A stretch of 64,000 nucleotides of DNA from Micropterus salmoides (lineage: Eukaryota; Chordata; Actinopteri; Centrarchiformes; Centrarchidae): positions 8,027,019 to 8,091,018 of the forward strand of contig NW_024041150.1 in assembly GCF_014851395.1 (NCBI RefSeq), written 5' to 3'. The notes beneath the pieces were generated by a model, which saw nothing but the letters and a program-made list of their open reading frames with translations, was not told where the DNA came from and made no database searches. The translations under genes were made by a program, and so were the position numbers. Below, piece by piece: positions 34,057-48,100 of the stretch. The stretch's first letter is position 1; every line of letters begins with the position of its first letter.

Positions 34057-36143
34057 ATGGGACGAGGAGCGGGACGGAACCGGCCCCCCATGGGGCCCCC
34101 GGGGGAAGACGGGCCTCCGTTCGACATGGGTCCACCGGGCTGGGGTCCTCCTCCGCCGGGAGGCTGGGGCCCTCCGCCGCCTGGTGGATGGGGGCCACCG
34201 CCGCCTGAAGAATGGGGGCCTCCGCCGCCCGGAGGGTGGGGCCCTCCGCCGCCTGGTGGATGGGGGCCCCCGCCGCCTGGTGGATGGGGGCCCCCGCCGC
34301 CCGGTGGATGGGGGCCGAGAGGGCCTCCTCCCCCAGACTGGGGTCCAAGAGGACCGCCGCCACCGGGCTGGGGGCCTCATCCTGAAGACTGGATGCCTCC
34401 TCCAGACTGGGGCCCTCACCCAGAAGACTGGAGACCCCCACACCCCAACGACTGGAGGGGCCCTCACCCTGATGACTGGAGGGGTCCTCACCCGGACGAC
34501 TGGAGGCCCCCTCACCCCGATGACTGGAGACCTCCCCGCGAAGCCTGGGGACCACTTGGCTGGGGTCCGGAAGGTCTCCCTGAACCGTGGGGCCCCGAAC
34601 ACGGTCCACCTGGACCCATACCTCCTGTTCCACCTCCTGGTCCGCCTCCTCCTGTTGGGATTCCTCCTCCGGACCCCGCAGTCTACGGACCGGTCCCTGT
34701 ACCTCCCATCCCCCCTGCAGTCTGCGGGCCCCCCATGGGGTACCCGCCGGCCTACCCGCCTCCCGGCTGGACCGCAGAGGTGAGCTCACCTGTTGTGTGT
34801 TGATCCTGTTAGACCAGAAGATCCAGTATTGATCATTCAGTGCAGGGTCGACCCGGCCCTTGTCCCGGTCCTGGGCCCGGCCCTTGTCCCGGTCCTGGGC
34901 CCGGCCCTTGTCCCGGTCCTGGACCCCGGCCCTTGTCCCGGTCCTGGACCCGGTCCCGTTGGTCATTATGTTTCCTCTCTGTGTTCAGACTATAGTTGAG
35001 GAGCCGATGCCGAACCCTCCCCCAGACCAGCCTGAGTGGGTGAGTACAGACCAGGTCCCAGATCAGACCTGTTACTCCAGCAGCAAGTACAGTTTAGTAG
35101 TACTGTAGTATTTATATGTACTTTGATGACTCAGTACTATATATAATAAGTACAGTGAGTACTTTTACCTTCGGTACTGCAAGTACATGTTAATGCTAAA
35201 ACGTTATTAGGATCAGGTCTCTGCAGGGTCAGGTCTTCAGGTCTCAGTAGGATCAGGTCTCTTGAGGATCAGATCTTCAGGTCTCTGCAGGATCAGGTCT
35301 CTGCAGGGTCAGGTCTTCAGGTCTCTGCAGGGTCAGGTCTTCAGGGTCTCTGCAGGATCAAGTCTCTGCAAGATCAGGTTTTCAGGTCTCTGCAGGTTCA
35401 AGTCTCTGCAAGATCAGGTCTTCAGGTCTCTGCAGGGTCAGGTCTTCAGGTCTCTGCAGGTTCAGGTCTCTTGAGGATCAGGTCTCTGCAGGTTCAGGTC
35501 TCTTGAGGATCAGGTCTCTGCAGGGTCAGAACTTCAGGTTTCTGCAGGATCAGGTCTCTTGAGGATCAGGTCTCTGCAGGTTCAGGTCTCTTGAGGATCA
35601 GGTCTCTGCAGGGTCAGATCTTCAGGTCTCTGCAGGGTCAGGTCTCTTGAGGATCAGGTCTTCAGGTCTCTGCAGGTTCAGGTCTCTTGAGGATCAGGTC
35701 TCTGCAGGTTCAGGTCTCTTGAGGATCAGGTCTCTGCAGGTTCAGGTCTCTTGAGGATCAGGTCTCTTGAGGATCAGGTCTTGAGGTCTCAGTAGGATCA
35801 GCAGTTTCCTGTTTCTTTCAGATTAAAGCACTGATTTCAGCTCCGGCCTCTGAGGCCCCTGGGGAGCCCAAGAAACCCACAGAGGAGCCCGCCGTCCCTC
35901 CTGCTCCTGCAGCGGACACCCCCGCGGCCCCGAAACCCAAACCTAAACCCAAACCCAAACCGGACCTCACCAAGACCGCCAAAGCCCTCGGCCTGCTGGG
36001 AAAACGCACCTTTGATAAGTAAGTCAGCGTTTCATGGGGTCCGAGTGTGTCGTCTTCTTCTGTGGTGTCTGTGTGACCTGCTGCCTCTGTGTGTCCTCAG
36101 ACCTCCTCCGGGCCGGTCCACGGGGATCATCTCGTTCATCGGG
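34057..36143 (+). CDS. N-terminal Gly/Pro/Trp-rich exons of the cold-shock gene
   Basis: The start ATG (34057) gives MGRGAGRNRPPMGPPGEDG. Exon 34057-34779 then encodes about eight WGPPPPGG-type octads, followed by units of the DW-x-PHPDDWR type and a Pro/Val tail: a low-complexity, tryptophan-rich segment with no known catalytic domain. Later exons add EEPMPNPPPDQPEW, a KPKPKPKPKPDL spacer and a conserved ALGLLGKRTFDK, and reach STGIISFIG, the first strand of a cold-shock domain. The octad DNA is itself a coding minisatellite (34133-34320), so copy number may vary between individuals. Confidence 0.85.
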
Positions 36144-39100
36144 GTGAGTCATGTGACTCTTACTGTGATAAAGGCGCCTTCGCGTCGTGGCAGCGCAGGA
36201 AGTCTCTGCAGCGCCTTCGTAAATATCGGGCCTTGAAAGTCCTTGACATGTGTCTGATTAGTTTTTAATTTCTTCCTTAAATCTGATGTTTCAGCAGAAA
36301 CGAGTAGCGACCACGACGCAGCCGGCGTCATCGTTAACCGCCTCAAGACCCGGCGTCCTCTCTGATCCCGGACTTGCCCCTGGCCGGTTTCACACACAGC
36401 GCGAGTTTTAAATTCCCATCGTGACACGACTTAAAGCAACGCGCCATTACTACGGCAACCCAAAACAAACGCAGCTGTTTCAGTAAACGGCTCAAAAGGA
36501 GCAGCTGCTTTTAAAAGGCGTGTTTTCTGAATGGAGTCTGGTGCCGTCTCATTTAAAGTGCTGCTGTGAGACGACCTGCAGGTGGAGAACGGCGTCGGGC
36601 TGATTCTGGCTCGTTTCCGCTGCTGTTCGGACGCTCGGCCCCGTTTACAGAAATGAGTCAGCTGACTTCTTTTACGGGGCCAAAAACCTTATCGCGATAA
36701 ATGATTATCAGGATAAACGTCAGCTCGTTCTTTCTTTAAACTAAATTCAGATTTTTGCTCCTGAGTGAAAGTTAATTTGTTTTAAAGTTTCTGCCAAACG
36801 GAGGATCAGTAAACGGATCTGAGGCCGAACCTTCAGGATCTGTTTCCAACAAATAAACATCTTCATAGAAACATTAAGTGCTGATTTCGCTGGTGGCTCA
36901 GTTGAATCAAACATTTGCTTTAATGCTACTGAGGAAAATGAAGTGGTGCTTGTGACTCCAGTAACAGACTCTCTGTCTGAAGTCGCAGGTCGTTCAGCTT
37001 CCTGTCTTTCTCCCAGCAGGCAGAAATACGACGCTCTGCAGCTGCAGTAACAGAAACAGAAGCTCGAGTGAAGAGAAATCGATGTTTTAATGCCCTAAAA
37101 GAAAGTAAAAGGCTCATTTAAGAAAAGCCGTGAGCTCTGAGCTGCGTTATCGTCCGGCGCCGCCCGTCTCTCCTCCGGAGCTCAGCAGCTGGTCTCACGC
37201 TCTCCTGTCTCTGATCCTCAGCCGACCTTCGGCTACATCGAGAGGGAGGACCTGGAGAAGTACACCTTCAGCTTCGACGCCTTCTTCGGAAACCCCAAAG
37301 CCATGACGCCCGGGGTCAGAGTCCACTTCACCGCCTGCAAGGAGAAGGTGAGGCCTTGTCCCGGTCCTGGACCCGGTCCTGGACCCGGTCCCGTTGGTCA
37401 TTATGTTTCCTACGGTTCAGTGTGATTCTGAGACAGACGAGGATCCTTTAAGGCCACCAGAGTAAAAACTGGAACAGAGATCACCAGGAAACGTTCCCGG
37501 TTGATTACTCGCTTTAAGACAATATTGTTTTGTGTTTTAGGTTTAAATATGCAAATGAGGCCGTTCTGTTTCTAGACCTGACATCTGAACTCTGCAGTAA
37601 GTCGGGTTCAAAGTGATTGTTTTAGTTTGTGGATGTTTTTAGATTTCTCTCTCAGAACATACTGCAGGGCTGCACGATACTGGGAAAAACTTCTTCTTCT
37701 CTGCGATAAAAACTTAAAAAGTTATCGGAAAAATACATAGAAAATAATCTGAATACTTTTTAAACGTATTTTAAACCAAATGATAAAAATGATCCTCTGT
37801 CGGTGGTTTTCTCCTCTAAAGTCGTCTGCTGCTTGGCTAAAGTTGGAAACTGAGAACTCTGCAGGTTTTCTTTCTTTTTCTTCTTGTACCAAGCAGAAAA
37901 AGAGTTAATTTGAGCTGCGTGCAGAAAACAGCGTTCAGCCTGTTTCTGCGAATCAGATGTTCTGTAATTCAGCCCTCTGGAAAAACCTCCAGTCTGCGAG
38001 AGCTGCTGAGGAGGAGACTTCAGGCTCGGAGGAAGAAACTGCCTTCAAAGATGCGTACTGTAAAATTCCATAATTTATGTTGATCAGTATTTACGCAGCC
38101 GATATCTGATCAGACTTTAACAGCAGCAACATCGAACACGTCAAACTGATAAAGTTAAAAGTTAACTTTCAGCTCTGCAGACGAGACAAACTGTGTTTTC
38201 TTTCCTCCAGCCTGAAAGAAAACACGTCCACGTTTTTACCTGCTGTATAAAAATGATCACTCTGAAACAGGTTTTAAATGCTCGTGTTCTGGTAACGCCG
38301 TTTTGTCTGGAAGCAGAACAGTCTGATAGCGACGGACGTGAAAGTGGCTCCAGGTGGAACGGAGAACGTGGACACGGAGATCTACGAGGCCGTGGTCAGC
38401 CAGCCCCTCGTGGAGCCTCAGGTCAGTTCAGACATCTTCACCCGTCACAGCTTCCCGTTTCCGCCGGCCTCTGACCCCCCCTGTTTTTGTCGATCCGCAG
38501 CCCGGCGAGCGCCACTACCTCGGGCAGGTCCACGTGGACATCGGGCCCCTGAGGACCAACCTGCCGTTCGACAGGAAGGACAGCACGGTGACGCTGCTGA
38601 AGAACGACCAGGTGCTGATCAACCTGCTGACCGACATCGTCACGGAGAAGAGGAGGGCCACCAACATCAAGCCCCAGATCCCCGCCACCTTCAGCCTCAC
38701 CAAGGAGACCAGGGAGACGGTCAGAGCCGCTCGCCTTCCTGTCAGCACGCTCGTCTTCCTCGACTGTCTCTGACTTGATGTTTTTTTTATTCCTTCGCCG
38801 CAGGGCGTCATCATCAGCCTTAAGGACAGCGAGGGCGTCATCAAGTCGGAAGAGCACGGCGAGCTTCCCTTCGACGTCAAGGAGAACTTCAGCGACATTG
38901 AGTTCAACGCCGAGGACATCAACGAGGAGGTCGAGTTCACCCTGCTCACGGTGAGGCCTCCTCCTGCCGCTCAGGGGCGGGGCTTATTTTGACCTTCTCC
39001 GGCAGCTCCAGACTTCCTGTTCTGTTTAACGGACTCTAACATCAAACTCTTTTTTGGTTCTCCTCAGCGGAAAGCGGGTAAGCGAGCGATCAGGATCCGG

Positions 39101-42100
39101 CGGGTGAAGGAGCCCCTCCTCCTGACGTTCAGCGCCGCCACAGCCGCGGCTGCCGCCGCCGTCGCCGCCACCTCCGAAGAGGCCGAGGCCCAAAACACAG
39201 ACGGCGACAGTGGAGACGACTCTTCCAAGTCGGTGAAAGTTAAGGCCGCACCCAGGCTGGAGCTGGGGCCCACCAGAGTCCTGGACCCGGAGCTGTACGA
39301 GGGCATCGTCAGCCAGCCAATCATCGAGCCCACGGTGAGTCGAGTGTAACGCAGTAAAAGGCCCCTGTTGTACTTTATATCCTCCGATTAAACACACAGT
39401 GGAGGTCACAGCGTGTTCCTAACGTTACCTGTGCAACTCTGAACACCTGATGGATGGAGAGAGAGAGAGAGAGAGAGGGGAGGGAGGGGAGAGAGAGGGA
39501 GGGGAGGGGGGGAGAGAGAGAGGAGGGGAGGGAGGGGAGAGAGAGGGAGGGGAGGGAGGGAGAGAGAGAGAGGGGGGGAGGGAGGGGAGAGAGAGAGAGA
39601 GAGAGGGGGGAGGGAGGGGAGAGAGAGAGAGGGGAGGGAGGCAGCCTACACAATATCCACACAGAGGTACAGACAGTAAAGGTGATGTTGCTATAGACTA
39701 AATGAAAAATGGTACAGATATTTATAATAGTGTTAATGATAACAATCGTAATGTTAATGATTATAATAACAATAGTAACAATAGTCGTTGCAGCAGAGGG
39801 TGTCGAGCAGGAACACGGGGGCAGCAGGTGACCCGCAGCCACAGATCCAGACTCCACAGCTCCAGAGCCAGAAACACCTGCAGGAAGTGATAGGAGGAGA
39901 GAGGAGAGGGACGAGAAAGCACAAGACTACCAGAAAGGGGAGAAGTTGTGTTAGTAACATGCAATAATGGGATAAGGTTGCATACAGAGGGAGAGAAAGT
40001 AGAGGAGAGAGGAGCTCAGTGCATCATGGGAAATCCCCCGGCAGTCTAGGCCTATAGCAGCATAACTAAGGGATGGTTCAGGACTCACCTGAGCCAGCCC
40101 TAACTATAAGCTTTATCAAAGAGGAAAGTCTTAAGCCTACTCTTAAATGTGGAGATGGTGTCTGCCTCCTGAACCCAAACTGGAACCTGGTTCCACAGGA
40201 GAGGAACTTGATAGCTGAACGCTCTGGCTCCTAGTCTACTTTTGGAGACTCTAGGAACCACAAGTAACCCTGCATTCTGGGAGCGCAGTGCTCTGGTGGG
40301 GTAGTAAGGTACTATGAGCTCTTTAAGATAAGATGGTGTCTGACCATTAAGAGGTTTGTAGGCAAGAAGAATGATTTTAAATTCTAACTCTTCTTTATCA
40401 AACCGGGTCGGACTGGATGGATTTAGCGCAAGGAGGAAACACGTGACAACGTCCGGTTTTCAAAATAAGGCGTCTGTACAGGATGGAAATAAGATTAATT
40501 GGATAATATTCACAGCAAGTATAAAACATATTACATGTGTCTATTAAAAGTAAATGGACTCATGTAATTTACTTTACCGGCCCCTCTCGGGCTCCGGGCA
40601 CCCCCACGATATTCTCTCCACATCCTGTGGGAAACACTGAGGAAAAAGCACATTTTGACTGTTCAATTAATGCAGTGGGGAAATGTCAATAAATGTGAAA
40701 AACCTTGTTCGTTATTGGGGAAAGTTTTTTGAAAGTTTTGAAAAATTTGATTTCGACTAGAGAATTTTCACTTCGGTGCATCTCTAATGATTATAGGTCC
40801 TCCTCTGCAGGTTTAGCTTTCCAGCTGTTTGTACACAGAAATGATATGTAAATGATGATAATGGTCCAGAATGATGTGAAATGGCATATTTCTATTGGAG
40901 AACACAACATTTTCTTGAGGTAGGAGCCCTCATACATGTTTTTAAATCAGATATAAAGCGGGGTGCACTTTTCTATTGCACAAAAAATAATTAGCTTCAC
41001 CTCTGCTGCTACAGCTCCAGGAGAAACACTGAAGAGTAATTAACACAATGCTGCATTGAATCTTTGAAGCTGAAACACCAGAACAATGTTTGCATGTCTG
41101 ATTAAAGGACTAAAAGTTTCATCTGCAAATTTAACAAACTGTTTAATTTATAACAAAACATGTTTTAATCTGTGAAGTAACTAAAGCCATCAGAGATGCA
41201 GTTTAAAGTACTCTGAGATGTACTGCAGCAGAAAGTGTAAAGTGGCACGAAAAGAAAATACTCAAGTAAAGTACAAGTACCTGAAGTACTGCGCTTGAGT
41301 AAACGTACTTGGTTCCACTGATGGGAAATTCTCCAGAAGTCGTATGAACAGATGCTCGTGCTGAATGAGGCTATTGTTTTATTATTATTATTATTGTTGT
41401 TGTTGCTGAATGAACCTCGCCTGCAGCCGATCCTTCAGTTTGTGGCGTCCAACACGGCGTTCTGCGCCCTGACACCGCTCTCTTTGTAGCCCACCATGCA
41501 GGGTTACCCGGGTCAGATCCACGCCAACATCGGCCCCGTCCGGACCAACGTGACCTTCGACCACCGGGACTGTGGCGTCACGCTCCTGAAGAATGACCAC
41601 GTGTTGATCAACCTGCTGGTCGACATGGTGACCAGAAAGAGGAGAGCTGCCAACATCAAGCCCAAAATCCCGTTCACCTTCAGCTACACCAAAGAGAAGA
41701 GAGAGCTGGTAACCTCACGTCTGCATCTTGCATATAGTGGACCTTATTCTGATCGATTTAACTTTATTATCCAACAGGAAGTGAGACACTGAAGAGAACC
41801 CCCACCCCGGTAACGGGATCAGCTGTGACGTTGATAGATGATAGATATTTATTAGTCCTTTCAGAAATTCATAGTGTATCATACACCAAACATTAGACCA
41901 ACAAACACACAACTGCTTTACCAACACAAACATCACCCGAGTGCTCTACAAGTTATACTGAGGTGCAGCTCCCCGACACCCAGTTAACTCCTGACTGTGA
42001 CGTTACAACCCAAACTCACGGTCCAACCAGGAGAACAACAAACGCAAATGTGCACATTTTCAGCTGAGGATCGCGGCGTCTTTTGGCTTCAACTCAACAA

Positions 42101-45100
42101 TCAATCATGATTTCAGTTAAATGCTAAAGTTACTGTTACCTTGAAACAGGTCCGCTGGCAGAACACTGGCTACTTTCTGATCAGGTGCCTTCATGCTGTT
42201 GTGGAAGGCCACATAAGTTTAATTTTACGGTGGACGGACTGTAACTTTGCAGAGTTGTTGTTTGTTTATTTAGCTTGAAATAATCCCAGACTTTGGACGC
42301 TTTCTTCTTTGTCCCTGACTATTTTCTCTCTCTTCCTCCACTTTGTAAACAGCTGCATCAAATTCCCGTCGTGTTCACACAGCGATGTGCAACAGTAATA
42401 AATGTCAATGCGAAACTGTGCGCTATATGGATTAAAGTAATCGATTTAATCAATGAATCGTTTCAGCCCTACTCACTGTACAGAGCTGCTGTTTCCTGTT
42501 GGCTTGAAATGATCCCAAACTTGTGACGGTGTCAGGCGATACACAGATGAGGCAGGTTTTAATCAGCGTGGCATTAAGCAAAACAGGCGTTCCTGAGCCA
42601 AGGCTGGTCTGGAACTGATTATCAAATCGAGTACAGCTGGTGCTGCAGGTAGTAATGCCATAATAACACTATGGTGGCAACGATATTCATCTGTTCATTC
42701 ATTCTTGTCAAATACTGACTTCATGCGCATGTCCGTTTACTAAACAGTCAGTGTCAAGTATACGAGAAGCAGCCCACAGAAATGATTTCTTTAGTGCACT
42801 CGCAGAACTGCAAAGTGAAACCAAACCAAAACTAACCAAATGTATTAAAAAATGAACTTTGTTTTAGACCTTGGTGCAGACCTTCAGCTGTGAAAGGGCC
42901 CTAAAAGAGGTGTAATACAAACACGGCTCCGTCCCTTCAGACAGCAGCACCCCCCTGCCAACCCTTCAGACAGCGGCGCCCCCCTGCCAACCCTTTACGT
43001 TTTGTCCCTTCAGACAGCAGCACCCCCCTGCCAACAATTCAGACAGCAGCGCCCCCCTGCCAACCCTTCAGACAGCGGCACCCCCCTGCCAACCCTTTAC
43101 GTTTTGTCCCTTCAGACAGCAGCACCCCCCTGCCAACAATTCAGACAGCAGCGCCCCCCTGCCAACCCTTCAGACAGCGGCGCCCCCCTGCCAACCCTTC
43201 AGACAGCGGCGCCTCCGGCCAACCCTTGACGTTTTGTTCTGGTTGTGTCTTTCAGGGCATCATCACCTGTCTGGGAGCTGAAGAAGGCATCGTGAACTCT
43301 GAGGAGCACGGAGAGCTTCCCTTCGACGTCTGTGAGAACTTCAGCGACACAGAGTTCAGCACCGCAGACATCCACAAGGAGGTGGAGTTCACGGTGGCCG
43401 TGGTGAGTCTGCCGGACGCTGGACCAGAGGACAGGAAGTGAAGACGTTTCATTTCCTGACGCCGTTGTTCTGTCTCCACAGGTGAAAACTGGAAAGAGGG
43501 CGATCAGGCTGATGAGGACGAAGAGGATTGAGGACCAAATCCTGGAGGAGCAGAAAAGACGGGGGGAGGAGGAGAAGAAGAAGAAGCAGGAGGAAAAGGA
43601 GAAAAGGAAGCGAGAGGAGGAGGAGAGGAAGAGGAGGGAGGAGTTAGAGGAGGAACGAGAGAGAGAGGCGGAGAGGAAGAAGAAGGAGGAGGTGGCGGCG
43701 GCGCTGGCAGCGGCCAAATGCAAAGTGAGAAGCAGAACAGGAGACACTCACAGATTTTAGTTTCACACATTTACACATAAAACACATCTGTAACACCTGC
43801 TGGGAACTTCAGGGTCAAATAAACTACAACCTGTCCCAGAAGGCAAAAGAAAAACACAATTCAGTCAAATTCAGGAGTTTAAGGTTTATTTTTAAGTTCA
43901 TTTTGCTTGAGTTTACTTTGAGGTTTAGTTAAATTTGTTAAAGTTAAGTGTTTAGTAGGGCTGAAACGATTAGATTAAGTAGATTTAATAAAAGTCATCG
44001 ATGCTTCGTATAATCCATGTAACTAAATAGCACAGTGTTTCGCAGGGACAATGTGTAGTCGAGCCTTTAGTATAACTTGTAGCTTGTGTAACTTGCAGCT
44101 GTCTGGTTGTTGGTCTGATGTTTGCTGTATGACACTGAATTTCCAAAAGGACTAATAAATATCTATCACCTATAAACGTGCACAGCTGATCCCGTTACCG
44201 GGGGGGCGCCGCCGCCATGCAAAAGTACTTCTTAAACGAAGCATCGATAAATCATTGAAATAACCTATAGAAGCTTTGAATACAAAAGAATCGTTTGCTG
44301 CAGCCGTAGTGTTTAGTTTGAGTTTATTTTAAGGTTGACTTTAGTTAAACATTATGTAAGATGTTTTTAGTGTGATGTGGCGATGGCGCAATGGATAAGA
44401 CTATGATGTGGCGTCCCACCAGTTTCACAGTGTAATTCAGCGACATGGTAAAAGCTGTACATGTGCATTTCTTATGATCACATTACATTACGATCAATAA
44501 CTATTAAGTTGCCAACAGACATCAAGCAAGTGCGACAACAGAAGACAGAGCGAGCAGCTAATAAGTTATTACTGACTAGTCCAAGAAGGCCAGCTCGCCG
44601 TCTGTCCTGCAGCCTTTCGCTCTTTTAGCTCAACCAGTAAAAGCCAGTCTGATATTTACTCTTGTCCTTGTTCCTCCGACGTCTTCAGTCTCTTTCGCAG
44701 CCTCTGCCATCATGTCTATTCTGAGAATACCGAGCCGTTGAGTTTATTTAAGAGTGAAGTTTAAGATTGAGTTCAGTTTTTGACTTCATAACTCCAACCT
44801 GTACGATTAATAACAAGATGTTCATTACACAGCTTATTTACGTTGTAAGTTTGTCCACACTCTTCAGCAGTTTTCACATTTCTTATTAACTTTTAAAGCT
44901 TAAACCAGTTTAAACCCGTTTCTCTCTTCTTCCTTTTCCAAGCGCTTTAATCAGACTGAAGTGTTTCTGACTTCTGTCGCCCTGCAGTGGACGCCGCTCG
45001 GCTTCACAATGAGGGACCCCGACACGCTGGACGACATCAGCAAGGAGCGATTTGAAGGCACCGTCCTCAAAGCCATTTCCAAAAATGTAAGAAAGATCAA

Positions 45101-48100
45101 GAAGGAGCCGGGGGAGGAACGAGGAGGAGGAGGAACTGAGGGCGGACAAACTCTCCTCGCACAGGTACAGAAAGAGTCTGGAAAAGTTCTGCAGTTTGTG
45201 ACTTTTCCAGAAAATAAAGAATCCATTAATACTTTTTTTTCTCTTTCAGATCAAAAAGGAGAAAACAGATGATGAAGGTGAGAAGGCAGAGGCGGATGGG
45301 AAACCTGAAGGAGAGGAGGGAAAGCTGCAGATTAAAAAGGAGCCGGAGGAGGAGGCGGAGAAGGATCAGTCGTCTGAAGCTGGAGGTGGAGCTGCCGCAG
45401 GGGGCGACGGCGCTCCGGACCCGGAGATGGGTCGACTGGTGATGACCATCGACGGCCAACAGAAACAGCTTCCCTTCGGTCCCACCGACCTGCTGACCAC
45501 CGCCACCATGCTGGACGGAGACAAGGTGGGAGACTCAAAACAGACTAACATAAGAACAGGATGGAAACTGTAGACGGGTTTCCCCTTTACAGACAATGAA
45601 GGATGAATGCAGCTACAGAGAGAAAACGGCTGCCTTCCTGCCGTCATGACATCATTTTACGGACATTTCCAGTATTGAGAAATAAAGCAACTCGATAGAA
45701 ACTAGTGAAATCACAGTTTATATTATTATAACTGTTAAATTTACACTACTAGTCAAAAGTTTGGACACAATTAGAAGTTTGTAAATGAAAGGCACATTTT
45801 GGTCTATTAAAATAACATCCCATTAATCAGAAATACAGTGTAGACTAGGCTTGTTTCACTGATCAGAACTAAGATGACATAAAAACAGTGTCTAGAATCG
45901 ACACCACACTGCAGTGTTTCCCATTCATGGACACGACTCGCCACATACTATTTAATATGAGTAAAATCATATTTGAGCGCATGGATTCCCTCTCTCACAC
46001 AAACACACTGAAACGCTGCCGTCTGTAAATAGCTTCTCTTTGTGCACAGTCTGAATCCAAAATACTTTATTGATCCCCGAGGGGAAATTCTGTAAATGCG
46101 CCTCAAGAGGGAGTGTTGCCGGCTTTTCTGCGATTCCTGAATCAATGACGGTAGCACAGCTTCAAAACTGTTGTGCTGATTGAAGAAGATATAAAACTGG
46201 CCTTCTTTAGACAAGTTGAGTATCTGCAGCTGTGCGTTCCATCACAGGCTCAAAACAGCCTGAAACTTTCTTCTGAAACTCGTTTTTGTTCTGAGTAATG
46301 AAGCTATTCCATGTGAGAAATTGCCAAGGGGTTAGGGTTAAGGTGACTACCTCTTTTACAGAACAGCACAAACGGGCTCTAACCAGACCAGAAAGAGGAG
46401 TGGGAGGCCCTGGTGCACAACTGAGCAAGTGGACAAACGCATTAGAGGGTCCAGTTTGAGAAACAGACGCCTCACAGGTCCTCAACTGGCAGCGTCAATA
46501 AATAGTACTCGGTGTCAACAGTGAAGAGGCGACACCGGGATGCTGGCCTTCAGGGCAGAGTGGCAGAGAAAAACTCAAGAAAAGAAAAGATTCAGCCATA
46601 ATCTTTGTTCTTTTTATTGGCTGGAAGATACTGTTCCTAGAAGGCGAGCAGCCGTTTGCAGCAGCAAGGGTCATTTGGGCGGCACGGTGGTCCAGTGGAT
46701 AGCACTGTGACCCGGCCTTTCTGTGTGGAGTTGGTATGTTCTCTCCGTGTCTGCGTGGGTTTTCTCCAGATGCTCCGGCTTCCCCCACCCTCAAAAACAT
46801 GTTGGGTTCTTCAGTCAGTGCCTTTGACCAGACACTGATAAAGATCTGGACTTGGTCCCCCAGCGCTGCACAGCGGCTGCCCACTGCTCCCTTGAAGGTT
46901 GGATTTCACTACATGTATGTGACAATAAAGTATAACCTACCTTACAACATTAACACTTTCTACACTGTATTTCTGACCGATTTTATTTTAATGGACAAAA
47001 ATGTTCTTTTCATTCCAAAACAACAACGTTTCTAAGTGTGTCTAAACTTTTGACTGATAGTGGAAATGTGACACTTTCGGGTTTATTTTATCACCACACA
47101 CACCACCTTTGATAGACATCAGCCAACTCTGGCTAACGGCTAACGTGACAGTAGCTGGTAGTACCGCGCTATTTCTGGTTAAATTAGGTTTGTGTGAGCT
47201 CTGTGCTGTTTCCTCAGAAACGTTTGTACAGCAGCTTGAACTGCTCCTAAACGTTGTCTGATCTGTGAAGGTGCGTTTCAACATCGCCACCCATCGAGAG
47301 ACCAAAGAGGAACGAGCGACCTACGTGGAAATCCTCCCCGAATCCTTCGAAGAGTCCATCGAACAACGTCGACACGTAAGACTTTTAAACTACCTTCTCC
47401 TCACATTGTTGGCTAGCAAGTTTGGTTTGCAGAGTTTGAGTCAGAGCAGCTTTTAAATCAAACTGGGACTGGATGAAACCCTGTGAACTGTTTAACAGTT
47501 TGTGTGCTGGATGTGTTTTTAATAACCAGGGCATCGTGATCGAGTTCTCAGACGACTCCGGGCTCATCAAGTGTCCTCAGAACCCTCAACTCTACTTCCA
47601 CATGTCCGAGGTAATAGAGAAGAAGAGTCTGAAGCTGAATGAGAACGTCGAGTTCAGCGTCGTCCCGGTGAGTCTTCCTCATTTTCAGTTATAGTTCTTG
47701 TGGCTGTGGTGCTTTTTTAAAAGGAGGGTTAGGTTTTAGAAACAAATAAATACTGCAGAAAGTCAGATATCCTCAGGACAAGAAGCCAGAGTTCGTTGAT
47801 ATTCATAATCAGACCTACCCAGACCCTGTGGCTGCAGGTGAGTCAGAACCACGACCAACCACTAATGTGAGGACTTCACTCATCTCTTCATCACATCATT
47901 TGAAGTTTTGCACTGGTTTACCAATTGATATTTTAATGTCAGGTAAGATGAGTCTTCTGTGTGTCTGAAAGTTTGATTTACATGATGTTATCCAAGTTCA
48001 AGGCTTTCAGAAGAATAACTTCCTAACTTCAGATTGTGAAGTAAAAATCAGCAGTCTGTGTGAATTTCTTCCCATGAAGAAATAAAGCAGTCTTTTCCCC

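Noticed and set aside
34010..34966. 318-residue minus-strand ORF opposite the first cold-shock-gene exon
   Set aside because: Antisense shadow of the WGPPPPGG coding repeat; the plus strand has the ATG, donor and downstream phase match.
44381..44420. Possible tRNA gene (GGCGATGGCGCAATGGATAAG)
   Set aside because: Only an A-box-like head is present, with no cloverleaf or B box; a SINE remnant, as at 61160.
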